Source: Arcuatula senhousia
Lineage: Eukaryota; Mollusca; Bivalvia; Mytilida; Mytilidae
DNA length: 64,000 nt
NCBI GenBank assembly: GCA_963971305.1
Contig: OZ020317.1
Span: 18,990,001-19,054,000, forward strand
Direction: 5' to 3'
Shown here in pieces: positions 1 through 13,559 of the stretch. A program made the translations under genes and the position numbers. Position 1 is the first letter of the stretch; every line of letters begins with the position of its first letter. Under the pieces are notes generated by a model. The model saw only the letters and a program-made list of their open reading frames with translations. It had not been told where the DNA came from and did no database searches.

Positions 1-1100
1 TATTATGGAAAATAAAGGAAACAAGAAAATTTTATCAAAGAAAAAACAAAACATGATAAAGACCTACCAGCGAAAGTGAAAATCGCAACGGTCCTGACTG
101 GAAACTGCTTATCCTCCTGGAGTTTGCGTTGATTTCTGTTTAATTATTTTATGTTTTTTCATAATGTTCTCGTTAATGTTTACTGGTTTTGTCGCTGTCG
201 TTTTGAACTAATGACACTGAAATGACCTATTGGTGCCTCTTTGCTTGTTGTTACAGGCATTTCAATGAAAATGGCGGACTGACGTATTTTTTTTTTCAAT
301 TGAATGAGTTAGTTGGTGTTTTACGCCCCTGCAACGCTATATAGGTTATTTAAAGGCAATGAACATGAAAATGATGATAAAATAAACATGAAATGATGAT
401 GTTAGATGAAATATGGGGGTTGGATGGGAAACGAGGGAGCAGTAAATTTTGAAGAACCACAGGAAAAGGGAAAAGATGCGTAGGTGCTATCCCCAAAGGG
501 GTCTTTCACGAACATGAAGCGTGGCACTCTCCACACACGTTGGCCCACTATGGTCAGCGGTCAGGGTTTCCGTATGACCGGTATACACCTTACAACCCCC
601 ACGGTCGATCGCTTCCCCATTCAGCCATTTAGGGTAATCACTTGGTCGCTTTGTGGGCTGAGCTCTGACCCGACGTCAGAATTCCAAGACCCTTAGTCGC
701 CTCATACGATAAACTAGGTTTTGCGGTGGACCTATTCGCCACCCGGGCCCCGCACGGGACTTTTTTTCAAAAACTTGTATGGTCACTAGGGTGAGTGGGT
801 TGGGGGGTTTAAACCCTTGTTACACTATATAGGTAATATAAAGGCTATGAATATGAAAATGATGATAAAATAATCATGAAATGATTATGAGTAAGTTAGT
901 TATTGCTTTACTCCCAAGCAGCGTGATTTTGGCTATATCCAGGAGATTAGCATAAAATGGGTGATACAATGAAGATTAAATGTCTATGAAGGGGTGGAAA
1001 GGGGGACACAAGGCTAATCGGGAAACAAGGCTAATCGGGAAGGAGAATTTTGACTGTCATGCACCGAAAAAAGGAGTGACCGGAAGAACCGGGTAATTTA
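1..1100. repeat. Mosaic of dispersed repeats, no gene
   Basis: No exon-like ORF is visible. Positions 100-250 match the tail of the retroelement family seen best at 14640-14930 (phrases such as gtttactggttttgtc and ctattggtgcctct). Two diverged direct copies of one sequence lie at about 335-395 and 822-884 (ctatataggt followed by atgaaaatgatgataaaat). Between them, 480-760 is relatively GC-rich and resembles 23130-23420, both ending in a run like ctgacccgangtcag. The 70-residue ORF at 484-696 has no recognisable family and lies wholly inside this repeat, so it is not called as a gene. Confidence 0.5.
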
Positions 1101-1544
1101 GCCTCCTTTGGGTCCTACTCTTACAAACACCTGCAACAGAGGTGCGTTTTTGGAATTCGATTAAAAGGACCACTCAAACGTTATGAATGTATTGGGAATA
1201 ATTAAACTGGAAATTATCGTTTAATATCAGGGTATAGGGCTAAGTAGTTTTCTTCCAGTTGTTCGACACATACATGTATGCAATGGGATTTAAAAAATCT
1301 TGGTATGATTTGAATCGGAGCAGGATAGAGAACATGTCAACTAATTTGTGTGCCCAATTCTTCTTCTGTCTTATCAAAATACATGCTTCCAAATGTTGCC
1401 GACGGTAAATATTTAAAACTCAATTAAGCGGCAATATCATAATTGTCTAACTGTATTAAATAAAGATAATAACAAAATTACCGAACTTGGAGAATCAATC
1501 TCAAATGTCCATAAGACGAGACAAAACAAGGAATACAAACCGGA

Positions 1545-1750
1545 AAAATTGAAGACCACAATGGTCCTGACTTGGTACAGGCATTTCAAAAGAAATGGTG
1601 AGTTAAACTGTGTTTTCAGGCGCAACTCCGTCTTCTATTGCGATCTTTGGGTCCGTTAGTTACACAAAACACAACAGGTTTGTGATGACATATTAGGGAT
1701 ACTAAGTTGATTATCTCAGTACACCAACCAGCCAAATACTAATTTAAGCA
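1545..1750 (+). repeat. Dispersed repeat, copy 1 of 3
   Basis: This stretch shares order and wording with 4650-4830 and 11405-11600: a ggtcctgacttggtacaggcat-like core, then a ttattgcgatct segment, then acacaaaacacaac, then a segment with the cagccaa motif. No ORF or terminal repeat is evident. It is probably a fragment of a mobile element. Confidence 0.5.
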
Positions 1751-4640
1751 AGAACTAACCATCTGTTATAACTAGATATTTTTTTAAACTGACGATAACT
1801 CAAACTTTCTTTTTAAATTAATGTACAAAACTGTAAATAAATATTAAATGTATTGTGAGATTTAAAAAAAAAACATAAAGATACCCACAATTTGGATAAC
1901 CATTCCGCAAGTTCATGTAATCATAGTTATTCATTAATATATTTTTTATCACTAAATTTGAAAGAAGAAGAAATAATGTCAGCAATATAGCAACTAATAA
2001 TTTAAAGAACCTTATTCGTAGTTTATTTAACTTTAATACGGCTATCGAATTTATAGAATGGTGTTATGTCTTTATTTTGTCAATCATCACTTACTTTTCT
2101 TACACCTTATGTGAAAACACTAAGAATTTTACAAACTGTATAGTAAGCACATCAGTTTTGGGTAAATGTTATTACCCTTTGAACATTATTAAACTCCAGC
2201 TGATTTGTTTCTGAAACATGATTTAATGAAACATACCTTTTTAGTGATTTAGGGAGCAACCATTTGATTTTTATAGGAAGTGGGGCTATGGTGAAATTTG
2301 AAATAATAGACATGATGGTAAAAATCAAGGAAAAATAGCAGGACATTTGTTTGAATAAAAAAGGCAGGGTGGTATTCTTGGCTGAAAAATTAAAAGCAGC
2401 TTAAAAAATAAAAAAATGCGGCCAGTAGTGTGCAAAACAAATACCGGCTTGTATTTTTTTTCTGAAATTGAAAAGGCAGGAGGAAGAAAATAGCCATAGT
2501 CCCCCATAAAAATCAAATGGTTGCTCCCTAATCACCAGGTAAATTTGAATTCGCAAAGTGCTTGAAATGCTAGAAAGTAACACATAAAGGTTTTGAACTT
2601 TCAAAGAACAGCTCATTTTTTGTCAGTTTGTCAACTCTTAGTCAGCTTGAACAATTTCTTACAAACAACTCTTTATCTGCCGAACCAATTTCCGTGACAC
2701 TAGTTCTTTTTTGTCTACATGTACAACACATATTAATCTTTACATTACTCATGATACTCAAACTTGTAGATTTGTTTTCATTAATAAATCTTGCTCATTA
2801 GAAAGCGATAACATAAAGCTCGCGTTTTTAAGAAAGCAACTTGTTTTACTATTACCTTTATTAACATGTGCTTCTTTTATGAGATGGATTGAGTGTGTAA
2901 ATCAACTTAAGATTTTTTTTTCAGATCTCGTCTAAAATTTTTAACACTGATGCTTTATACAAGACATAAATAAAATGCATAATTATAAACTATGTTTTCT
3001 AAAGAGCCTATTTTTTTCACTGTTTGAACAATATTAATATTGACATACTGCTTTTCTGTAATATAGTTTAATTACAAAAGCAAATATTAAATAATAATGG
3101 TTTTAATTCATTCATGAACGTATTGTTAATAACAGAGTTACGATCATTCGTTGATAAAATTACGATCATCTTTGTTAGTAAAAAAAATACGATCATTATC
3201 GCGATTTTTATTTCATAGTTCTCTATGTTCTATAAAATAAGAGGTTTAATTTTGGCAAACCATTCAAACAATTCACCAACGAAGCCACGTTTGAAACATA
3301 AAAGTTATCCAAAAAGAGCACTATATGGGAGCAATTGATGATTTAAAAAATTGTCAAAATTCTCCTTCGCCATATTGTGATGACCGAAACTGCAGTTACG
3401 ATCATCACGTTGACGACAGTGAATGTGGAGCAACACAAAGTTTTGTTTACAGTGACGATATCACTTTTTAATGAAATCCTGAAATATTACGTTTTATGAG
3501 ATCATTAATCCAAACAAATAAGGGGAGAGAATAAACGTTAAAAATCTCTCCCCAAAGATTATCAAAAGAAAATCAAATATTGCACAGAGTCATAACTAAT
3601 TCGAAAGTGGTTACTTCGAAGTAACAAGAGTGTATGAATGCCATCAAATAAACACATCACTGTATATTTTAACGTGTTTAATATATTTAAGAGACAAAAT
3701 GTCTTATCTAAAATCCACTCTTTTATTTTTGTTATATATGTAATACTTATTCATTTGTTGATTTTCCATTTGAACTTTGGATTGTTCACATCTTACCGAC
3801 CTTGAAGTAAAATACATTTTATAAAATTGTAGCCTTATCTCCAATAATGATTAATGCTCTACAGGAATACAATCGAGACAAATGGCTTTATCAAAAGTGC
3901 AAAATACTATGTACAATTATCTTAATAGGCTTTATCTCTAGTTCATAAATGGTAAAATGATATTGTTTGAAATAACTTCGTTTAGTTCGGAAAGCGCTAA
4001 TCAAATTTGTTTGACTTCATAATAATGTTTTTGTACAGCGCATTTCATTTAATTTACATCTGGCCGCTCGTGTTTACTGAGGAGATAAAAAATGCATGTC
4101 CCTGAAATGATCTCTGATGATTGAAAACGTAAAGAAACAAGACCAGACTATTCAGGATAACGTAATTCCTACCAAACAACAAAACAGTTTCTAAACATCA
4201 ATGCATAGACAAAATTATCTAATCCATGCTAGAATATAATGTCTGATTATTAAGACAAGAATTTGAAAATTAATGTTTGTGTATTTGATATGCAGATGAT
4301 TTATTTAAACTGCTCAAATACAATAGGAATCAAAGCATTTTTTTCTGCTTTTGAAACTATCTTGTTGACGCATCTTAAAGATACGTTTGTTCACCAGTTA
4401 TCAAGATATATGTTCCAAGTTCTGCAAAGAAATACAACACCAACAGGTTGAAGTTTTGTATCTAACATAAAAGAAATTAACATCATATTGCTTGTGTATC
4501 ATAAAAAAAGATCCTTAAATAGTATTTCTTTAATCGGATCCTCGTGAAGTATTACAAGGTGTTTAAGTAAATAAAGAAAATAATTGCCTTGTTTTATACA
4601 AATTAAACAGGATGATTTCCAAACGAAATAATGTTTCTTA
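1751..4640. other. Intergenic, nothing recognised
   Basis: AT-rich sequence with many stop codons in all frames. Only short ORFs under 75 codons occur, without codon bias, splice-linked partners or familiar motifs. The ACGATCAT word recurs at about 3140-3200 and 3400, too loosely to call an array. Confidence 0.5.
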
Positions 4641-4649
4641 TGCTTCGGT

Positions 4650-4830
4650 AAAATTTGATGACCGCAATGGTCCGGTTTTGGTAACGGCATTTAAAAAAAA
4701 ATGGTGATTTAAACCAGGTTTTATGACACCAAATCCTTCTCTTTTATTGCGATTTCTAACACAAAACACAACATGGCTGTGAATGAAGTGATCATTTAAA
4801 TAGCCCAATCAGCCAAACACTTATCAAAAC
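4650..4830 (+). repeat. Dispersed repeat, copy 2 of 3
   Basis: Same repeat as 1545-1750: a variant of the tggtcctgacttggtacaggcat core, then ttattgcgatttctaacac, then acacaaaacacaac, then agccaatcagccaaacact. It carries an A-run where copy 1 has mixed sequence. Confidence 0.5.
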
Positions 4831-7800
4831 AACATTGACCATTACGTTCAACATATTGTTTTCTTGTTCAACCATTGGTTGATAACGAAGTAGTGTGTTT
4901 TTTTCTTCATTCAGTAAAATTGAAATACATTTATCATGGAACGTTATCTTCAATAATTCGTGCATTATAACGACACAAGAAGGGATTAAAATGGATTTGT
5001 TCAAAATCCAACATTTGCATACTGCAAACTGGAAAATCTTGTACTATTTAAGAACATTTAAGATATAATCATCATGGCAATGATGCAAAAGATAATTAAC
5101 AAATATTTTGATATTGCACATGATACCAAAGGCAGAAGCAAACAAGCAAAAAAATGCAGGAAACTCATTTATATAAAATGCATAGGATGTCATGATCAGA
5201 AGCGTTAAAGAATCGGAAGTTGATTCAGAATGCTATGTCAAAATAAAAACTGGTGGCATAACATTTCCATAGGTTTTTAATATGTTACGTTTTATGCGGA
5301 TGGGGTGTCATGTTAATATTAGTGATAACTTTGCATAAAATGACAGTGTAATCTTCTAATAGTAGACATTCTATTTGACTTATAATGCATAAAAATTAAC
5401 TATTTAGTTCGTTATAAACTATGTATGGCTTATTTTCTGTAATGCAAATATGGAATTCTCTGTTTGATGTTTCCTGTAAATTACATATGTTTCATCATGG
5501 TTCGTTTATTTATGGTTGAAACGTTGCATAAAACATATTCATGATATAAAATTAAAATCTGATTTGTTCAAACATCGGAAGTATAATCGTTATGCCTTTC
5601 ATGTTTGATATCAATACTGGCGTGATAACATTTCCATCATATCTTGATATGTTACGCAATTTGCAGATTTGCTGATCGTGTGTTTCAGTTTAAGAGATCA
5701 TAGTTTTACGTGGAATCATAATGGCGGATTGAAGAAGATGGACATTCTATTAAATACTATCACTCTATTTGATTTCTTTATTAGTTGTGTAGAGCATATT
5801 ATCTATTATGCAAAATATGATTTTTCTCGTTTCATGCTTCCTTCAAATTACACATGTTTACATTATTGTTAATCTTTTTATATTATGATTAATATATTCT
5901 ATTGACTTAAGCTGAAACATTTCTATATAAAAAGTATGGTATATGTATATGTGCATTATGTTTGGACAATGAAAACTGGTAATAATGATTCATGAACAGA
6001 ATCCATAAAAAATGCGGGTTACATAATCTTATTTACACAGTACATGGGAATTCCATGTAGTCAGTGATTTCAAAGGTACAATTAAAAACGAAACAAAAAT
6101 TGATAAAAAGCTATCATTATGTAACAATTTAATTAAAGTAACAAAGATGACGATGTTTCGTGTAATATCAGACTTTAATCAAATTAAAAACACTAAATAT
6201 CGCACCTGCCCTTTTTGTGATCCACTTATATAATGCATGTTGCTTATGTCTGTTACATTTTACATTGGGGAAACATGATACAGAGAGACAATTGGACTTT
6301 TTGTAATTCTGTGTTCTTTAACAATGATAATCACAATTAAATTTAAATGTACTCCCATGTCTGTCGCTCTGTCAATAATTCAGATATATTAATTATGATA
6401 GAATAAGGCTACCCACTTTCCAAAGGCTTATGGCAATAAAACTTTATAGCATTAGTAAATTTAAAGTTATTTTAATTTGCCATTTAAGCCCCATAATTCT
6501 TTGACAAAGCCTTTTTTATTTGTCATTTTAATGTCATCTGTTCCTAGCTTAAGAAATAGACCTTTCTTTGACTTTTTCAGGTAACCACATTATTTTGAAT
6601 ATCTACCTCCCTTATAATAGAATAACGAAACGTGATTCTTAAGATGTTAATACATTAAAAAAAAATTTAGACAGTTTTGAGACCATATAAGCATGGAAAT
6701 AATAATATATTTTTATAACCCCAAACATGTCACTTTCACAGAAAAAACAAAAATGACTGTATTATAAAATTCTCTGTAAGTTAATGTAAATTTCAGAGTT
6801 CTTTTACGTATCTAATTTTTAATGTTTTTTTAACATTAATCGTAGTTAAGACAAACATTTGATTATAAAGGGGTACCAATTCTAAGGCTATAATAAAATG
6901 GTGTCGTTTTTTTCCTGAAAAATAGCAAAAATTTATCTTGAAATAAAATAAATTTCATTGTAAATGTTTGAAGAAATCGAATCATGGGTTTTTCGGGGAC
7001 AATTTTCATTGAACAAGATGAAGTTTTAACATTTCCTATTCTGATCACTCTGAATCTTGATTTCTTAAGAAAAATGTGACTGACTAAAACATATAAACTT
7101 ATACTTAATACTTTTCTCCCTTAGTTGTTCTGTGCCCCTTAAGCAATGGCATTTCGTATAATGTCTTTTGGTTAATTTCAGAATAAATCGTTATCAGGAA
7201 TATATTGATCATTTAATGGACTACATGAAGTCGAACGACTGTGATATTACAATTCGGGTTATATAATTTCAGGGATGTTTAATTTTTTTTTACTGTTACC
7301 TTATTAAATGTTTTTATTTGTCTGCATACCAAAATAGCCAATTTTGTTAACATTTAAATTGTGAGGAACCAACAACAAATATCATAATGATAATATTTAT
7401 TTTTCAAGCATTCAAAGATTCATTAAATGTATTTTACCTTTCTTTTCGTACATATAACTAACAAAGAACAAATTGAGATGTATTCATACCAAGCTCAGAG
7501 CTGGTAAAACAGTTTCAGGCTTTTGTACATAAATAACGTAAAACCTTCTCGGCGGTGTAATCTAGACTTCACAATATATTTCCTTTGGCTGTAATTGCCT
7601 GTTTTGTCTCGTTTATTATTGCGAATAATAATTGTTTATAATTTATAATGCACTTTAACAAAATAGCATCAAGATCCCTTGGAATGCGATTTTAAAGTAG
7701 ACAAATAATTAGCAATGACTCTTTGTTATTCATTTTGAATCCTTCATTTGAAAACCAAATTGAAATTCTTTTGATTTTTTTTTACAACTGTGAGAAAACA

Positions 7801-8198
7801 TTTTTTAGAAAGGTTAAACAAATAAAAGTCAATAACGTCAAGTTGCCTTTTAGAATTGACTAAATTCCATTACTTAAGTCTGAAGAAATTTTATTTTATT
7901 AACTGAGAAAATTGATTGTCGGCGACCTCTATTTTTCTGTGACATATTACTAAGAAATTCTGACATGTTCTAGGACTTGATTTGGCCAATTAACCAACAC
8001 TACCTATATTTTCTAATATAAGAGTATTTTCTTGGATTGAAGTCAATAAAGGCCACTTGAACAAAATCTCGAGTTTTTTATGTCATAGTTTCGACTAAAC
8101 TTTGTCGTAAAGTTGAAACGCAATATAATAATTTTAACATACTTTGTCGTAATTTTGTCATACTATATACTAATTAAGTGGTCCTTATTGCTTCTGTA
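4831..8198. other. Intergenic, nothing recognised
   Basis: AT-rich sequence without a supportable gene. ORFs of 60-70 codons at 4792-5004, 5669-5872 and 6863-7048 have no similarity I can recognise and no flanking exon structure. Confidence 0.5.
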
Positions 8199-8200
8199 TA

Positions 8201-8360
8201 CAGTCGAACATGCCTTAAAGGGCACTTGTATGTAGCAAAAACTGTCTATAAAGGGCACATCAAAATATTCCTTTCAAGAACAATACAACCTAAATGAACC
8301 TCTGTATAAAGGGCATGATTTTGTCGTCCCATGGCTGCCCTTTAAATACAGGTTTGACTG
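8201..8360. mobile_element. 160-bp MITE with TA flanks (Tc1/mariner-like ends)
   Basis: The left end reads CAGTCGAACATGCC and the right end is the reverse complement of CAGTCAAACCTG. Both are flanked by TA (8199-8200 and 8361-8362), the usual Tc1/mariner target duplication. The inside repeats the word aaagggca several times and has no ORF. It is most likely a non-autonomous element mobilised in trans. Confidence 0.6.
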
Positions 8361-8362
8361 TA

Positions 8363-8990
8363 CTTGTAATATGATTATTAAAAAAATATCTTCATATAAA
8401 TGTATGCATTATCTTCGGCTTAATCCCATGACGTTGTGAATAAGATTGCCAATACGTGCATGCTGCAAGATTTTCGCTATTCACATAGTATAATTTACCG
8501 TCCCCATGTACTTTTTCCCATAGAGAATTTACCATCCCATCCCAATTCACTGTTCTTTAAAAATATGTCTTACGATTGAGCAAATTGTTTGACAAACATG
8601 TCTTTTAAAACATTTAAGTTTTTTTTTATTTCAACGTATTTTTTTAAATGAACAAATTAAATCAATAAAGATTACAACTTCATTTAATGACACCCTTTAA
8701 TATTGTAAAGAAACGGTAAGCTTATTATATGAAATTATTAACTGTCTTCATTTTGTATTTAAAATATTAACCAATCAAATTGATTTTTTTTTCATCTATA
8801 ATACCCATTTATCCTTAACCATACGATTATGCATAAATCGGATTCGAAATACCATTTACCATCATTGGTCCAGGTGCGTCGTTAAAGGGCGTTAAACACC
8901 AACACACACACATTTACCATCCAACTATCCAAGTACTATCCACAGCCTCATACTTGATGAAATTACCCATATAACATATAAACCTACCTG
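8363..8990. other. Intergenic, nothing recognised
   Basis: AT-rich, no ORF of note. A short CA-rich run (acacacaca) lies near 8903. No terminal inverted repeat of the adjacent Tc1 relic could be identified here. Confidence 0.4.
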
Positions 8991-8996
8991 AGACTT

Positions 8997-9891
8997 TTAG
9001 TATTTTGTGATGAATCCCTTTGCTCTTAAAACCGTCCTAAGTCGTCTTGGAATAGACTGGTACAGGCTCTGAATATAATGAAGATGAAGGGAAGTCCAAG
9101 CTTCGGAAACAGCCGTCTTAAGATCTTCAAAGTTTTTTAATGTCACCAATCTTTCTTTGAACATTAGGTTTTAACACTTTCCACACATTTTCAATAAAGT
9201 TAAGGTCCAGGCTTTGTTGGGGCCAGGATAAGGTTGGAATATTGTTGTCATTCTTCCATTAATTTGCGTGCCACGACACATGGCAAGGAGTATCATCCTC
9301 TTAAAAAAATGAACGGTCTGTAGGGAACTGTCTCGATATCAACGGCCATAAATGTTGGTCTAAAATGTCAATATACTTGACACTGTTAATGTTTCCCTGT
9401 ACTGGTGAGAGAGTGCCAACGCCTTAGTAAGTTAAGCAACCCCAAAAACATCACGGTTGATACGCTCTTGTGTGATACAACCCGTGGCAATCAATCCTAA
9501 AATTTTCGTCTGGTTTATGCCATACATACAGATTGTTTTCATTGCCAATCTCGACTTTCGTATCATCACTAAAGATAACTTTTTCCAGTGTTGACGCACA
9601 GTCCAGTGTAATTCAGATCGACAAAACCGCTTCCTCTTTTCTTTGTTTACTGCTGAAACTGTAGTTTTCTTTGAAACAAGTCGCCAGTTGAAACCTTCAA
9701 ACTTAAACTGTCACCCAACAGTCTTCGAAGACACTGGGTTCCATGTTTGATGTTATACTCTTGAGTGATCTCATTTAAAGTCCGCCGTCGATCTGTTCTT
9801 ACCAACCTATAAAGCTTCCGTTAATCTCTAACGCTGGTCTTTTTCTTTATGTCCTTTTTAGGAATATTTTCTTCTGATCATCTCTCCTTGT
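8997..9891 (-). pseudogene. Decayed Tc1/mariner transposase
   Basis: Reading the minus strand in shifting frames gives pieces of a Tc1-type transposase. First comes a helix-turn-helix piece (RKLYRLVRTDRRRTLNEI). Next is the first catalytic block (VIFSDDTKVEIG, then NLYVWHKPDENF). After further stops and frameshifts comes the last block, WPQQSLDLNFIENVW, which matches the family pattern WPxxSPDLNPIEN(L/V)W that holds the third acidic residue. The C-terminus KGFITKY is followed by TAA at 8999-8997. Several in-frame stops and at least one frameshift separate the blocks, so the gene is dead. Family assignment rests on these motifs and their order. The exact start is uncertain. Confidence 0.85.
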
Positions 9892-9899
9892 AACGTTTC

Positions 9900-11400
9900 A
9901 GAAACTATTTTTCACGTGTGAACACACACAAATGACGTCATCAACATATTGGTGTGATAATCATTGACACGTAACAACGTTATTTTATCAGTTAAAGAGG
10001 GATTATACAAACAAAATCAAATGAAACTTTTGAGTTCGAAAAAAGATGCCCGCAATTTTGGGAGCTCATTTCTGTCCAACGACTGTAGACTTCAAATTTT
10101 GGTGTTGTTGCAACATTTAATAAAAATATGACAGAGAGAATTTAGTTTGAGTTTCGTTTTGAAGGATTAAAAAGATGGTAATCACCGTTTCATTCCAAAA
10201 GGCAACAATTTGTTCGATTTTACAAATGCAAACGTCGTTTGACAAAACATGGGATAAAATTTATCCACATTCACAACTTTGAAATAGTTTTGATATAGTT
10301 GGACTTTTTAAACGTACTATTTGTGATTGTGACATGTGTGAAATGTTCATGTATTTATACACAACACAAGAAAACTTTGCATGATATTGTAACCTGATAC
10401 TATTTATCTATTGCAAAATATAATTTAAAATTTATTTATAAAATTATTAAAATTAAAATTTAAAAAGAAAACAATTAGTGCTATTATGTTTCTTTTTCAA
10501 TTTTTCATAAGGAATATTTCCAGTTTACAAAGGGAGGTTTATAGATAAAGGAAGGAATTTCACAGTCATGACAGTTAAAGGAATAATAATGTTATACGTC
10601 TAGGATAAATGCAAGTGATAGTGTCATACTTGTTGAGGATGACATTCTTTGTAAAGCTGCATATAAATCTTTCGAAATGTAACTTTTTATATTATTTGCA
10701 AAACAAAACGAAGCCATTTTTTTCTAATTAATAACAACCATATGAACTGCAACAAATCTGATTATGACTTCCCACTCAAACGTACAATTAATCATGTAAA
10801 TAGACGAGAATCACAAAAATCTCTTTTTAGACATGTTAGATGTAGCCGGGTTTGCGTGATATTATTCTATTAATCATTTTTCATATGTTATGACCATTTG
10901 TGTTTTAAGTGATTAACAATGCTATTTTGCTTTTAGAATATTGCATAATGTGTTAAAGATAAAGTATATGTAGTTGTGTCCTTTTCCTATTCTTTTCATC
11001 TGACGAGTTATGTAGCGACAGTATTGCCATGATCATGATGATGTTATATATACAACAAAAATAGCTATATAATGAAGAGAAAATGCACACACGAGACTTT
11101 AGTATGTTACACCAAAAATAGCATTTCCCATTCTTTTCGTTTATTAAATTTGTTTTTCGTTTCCTTCATTTTTATAAGTATTTGTACGTGCCATATTTAT
11201 TCAGTTTTTAAACATGATTGTGTTATTAGATTATCAAACAAGTTATGTGTTTGAGTTTAACACACTAATTTCAAAACAAAACAAAAATTGTACCAGTTGT
11301 TTAAAAGAACAAATCAACTGCATATAACGTGTGCATATCCATATCGGAATAATAAAAGCATGTTTCAAGGCGTCAAGATTTTATCTATCTAACATGCTTG
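9900..11400. other. Intergenic, nothing recognised
   Basis: AT-rich sequence. The 60-codon ORF at 11072-11254 is leucine/phenylalanine-rich and unsupported by any motif or neighbouring exon. Confidence 0.5.
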
Positions 11401-11404
11401 AGAA

Positions 11405-11600
11405 TTTTTAGAACGGGACTGTCTTACTTGGTACATGTTGAGACACCCAACCTCGTTTTCTCATTTCGATCTTCGAGTCTTGTAGTAACACAAAACACAC
11501 CGTCAAAATGACCGTTATAGAGATATATATGATCAGGATAATAAGGCAAAATTATCAAATTATGCATCAGACAGCCAACTTTACATGTATATATCAGAAA
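11405..11600 (+). repeat. Dispersed repeat, copy 3 of 3
   Basis: Diverged copy of the repeat at 1545-1750 and 4650-4830. The shared order is cttggtacatg, the cgatctt segment, taacacaaaacacac, and finally a cagacagccaac motif. Confidence 0.4.
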
Positions 11601-12689
11601 ATGTACCATGAAAAATTACTGCCTAACTTAACTTTTATCGACGTAATGTTTTAAATCCACTTTACTGTCTGCAGAAACCGAAAAAAAATAAGATCGTCCT
11701 TTTTGGCTTTTAGAGAGATTTATTAAGGTTGTCTTAGAAATACTCGTATTTCATATTTGAAGTGGAAAAAAACTATTTATAATTAGTACTATTACAAGCA
11801 ATAAAGGGCGCTTGCTTTAATTTCTGAAAAGAAAAAAGTTTTTAATCTGATGCCTTATATTTAAAGATCTACTGATATCGAATTAGCAAAAGAACAAATA
11901 TTATGATATATTACATATTCATCCAAAGAAAATAATATTCAACCGTTTATGAAGATTGAAACACAAGGATTCCGTAAAATAGACAGAAATCCAAATGCAG
12001 ACCAGCAAGCAACTTAAACATCCAATCACTTATCAAAAGAGGTTGAAGACCTTTTAAGATTGATCCACGTTAAACTTTACAAAGACGAATCACCATGTTA
12101 ACCTTTCGCCAATAAGATTCAATGCATTAAAATGCATTCATGCATTACAGAGAATGTATTATATATTAAGCCTCGTTGCTTTTTACACAAATCAATTTGT
12201 TAATAACTGATTACTGTATGAAATCTAGACTGCTTGATTGAATCTATGTCCTTTACTATAAATAATTATGTCTCCCAAACGAAGTTTGGAGACATGTTGT
12301 TTTTGCTCAGTTCTTATTATTCTTATTATTATTATTATTATTTTTCTTCTTTCCGGGCGCGTTTTTTCGAACACTTGTCTGCGGCGTTTCTCAGAAACCG
12401 ATAGACGGGATCGCTTGATATCATATGACTTGATAGGCCCATACTCCTAGATGATCCTCCCGAAAAAAAAATTTCAATATGTTGGAGGGAACATATATTT
12501 TGGGGGTCTCAAAAGGGGGTGGGGTTTTGCAAAATTTTACTATAGAAGTCTATGGGAAAAGTGATATAACTTGATAATGTGTGATCTTAAACTTGGAAAT
12601 ACTGTATTACCTCATATATTTTAATTTTCATACCTGGCCACATTTAGTGGTGAGGTATTATGTAATACCCTCTGCTTCATTGTCTTAAG

Positions 12690-13285
12690 GGGGGGTCATG
12701 CTCCACCCCCTCAAATGACAAAATACTAAATATTCTGAAAACCATTGAGATCCCCACCCTATAGCCACATATATTATTACTCCTTATGATAAGACAAATC
12801 ATTTGGTACTATGGGGGGGTCTGAGGGAGGTCATGCCCCACCCCCCTCAAATGACAAAATACTAAATATTCTGAAAACCATTGAGATCCCCTCCCTATAA
12901 CCATATATATTATTACTCCTTATGATAAGACAAATCATTTGGTACCATAGAGGGTCTGAGGGGGGTCATGCCCCACCCCCCTCAAATGACAAAATTCTAA
13001 ATATTCTGAAAACAATTGAGATCCCCACCTTATAACCATATATATTATTACTCCTTATGATAAGACAAATCGTTTTGTACCATAGGGGGTCTGAGGGGGG
13101 TCATGCCCCACCCCCCTCAAATGAAAAAATGCTAAATATTCTGAAATTAATTTAGATCCCCACCCTATAACCACATATATTATTACACTTAATGATTAGA
13201 TGAATTATTTGGTACCATAGGGGGGTCTGAGGGGGGGGGGTCATGCCCCACCCCTCAAATGATAGAATACTAAATAACTTGAGTT
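12690..13285 (+). repeat. 136-bp minisatellite inside the 12.3-13.6 kb element
   Basis: The anchor words caaatgacaaaatactaaat and catatattattac recur with spacing 136, 135, 135 and 138 bp. G-rich runs (up to ten G) and C-rich runs alternate in each unit (gggggtcatgccccaccccc). Confidence 0.85.
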
Positions 13286-13289
13286 ATTA

Positions 13290-13500
13290 GGGGAACCCCT
13301 GCCCAAATTTTTTCCATGAGGTTCTAAAAATGCATTTAAAGGCATTTCCAAGATTTTGCTTACTCGTGGGACTTCAGTAAAACTTTGATTTACAGGGGAA
13401 CCCCTGCCCAAATTTTTCCCATGAGGTTCTAAAAATGCATTTAAAGGCATTTTCAGGATTTTGCTTACCCTTTGGACTTCTGTAAAACTTGTATTTATAG
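13290..13500 (+). repeat. Two tandem 105-bp units
   Basis: Both units begin ggggaacccctgcccaaatt (13290, 13395) and stay very similar through tgcatttaaaggcatttt and the acttc-gtaaaactt segment. Confidence 0.85.
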
Positions 13501-13559
13501 GTAAGCACACTCAAAAATTTTTCCCATTTGATTAATGGGACTTCGTTTGGGAGACATTC

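Larger units (their letters stand above)
12269..13556. mobile_element. 1.29-kb inverted-repeat element with two internal minisatellites
   Basis: The ends are perfect 17-bp inverted repeats: TGTCTCCCAAACGAAGT at 12269-12285 and its reverse complement at 13540-13556. The left end continues into TTGGAGACA, so it is also a local hairpin. Inside are a (TTA)n-like run near 12312-12345, then about four and a half units of a roughly 136-bp minisatellite (anchor caaatgacaaaat at 12712, 12848, 12983, 13118, 13256), then two units of a 105-bp repeat (from 13290 and 13395). There is no transposase. ORFs at 12268-12450 and 13241-13510 are by-products of the repeats. The architecture fits a non-autonomous minisatellite-bearing element as known in bivalves; the superfamily is undetermined. 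Confidence 0.75.

Noticed and set aside
4106..4125. CUGAUGA...GAAA wording on the plus strand
   Set aside because: No stem II fits between the two core pieces and no cleavage triplet pairs; not a hammerhead.
13241..13510. 89-codon minus ORF with duplicated protein segments
   Set aside because: The duplication mirrors two 105-bp tandem DNA units inside a mobile element.
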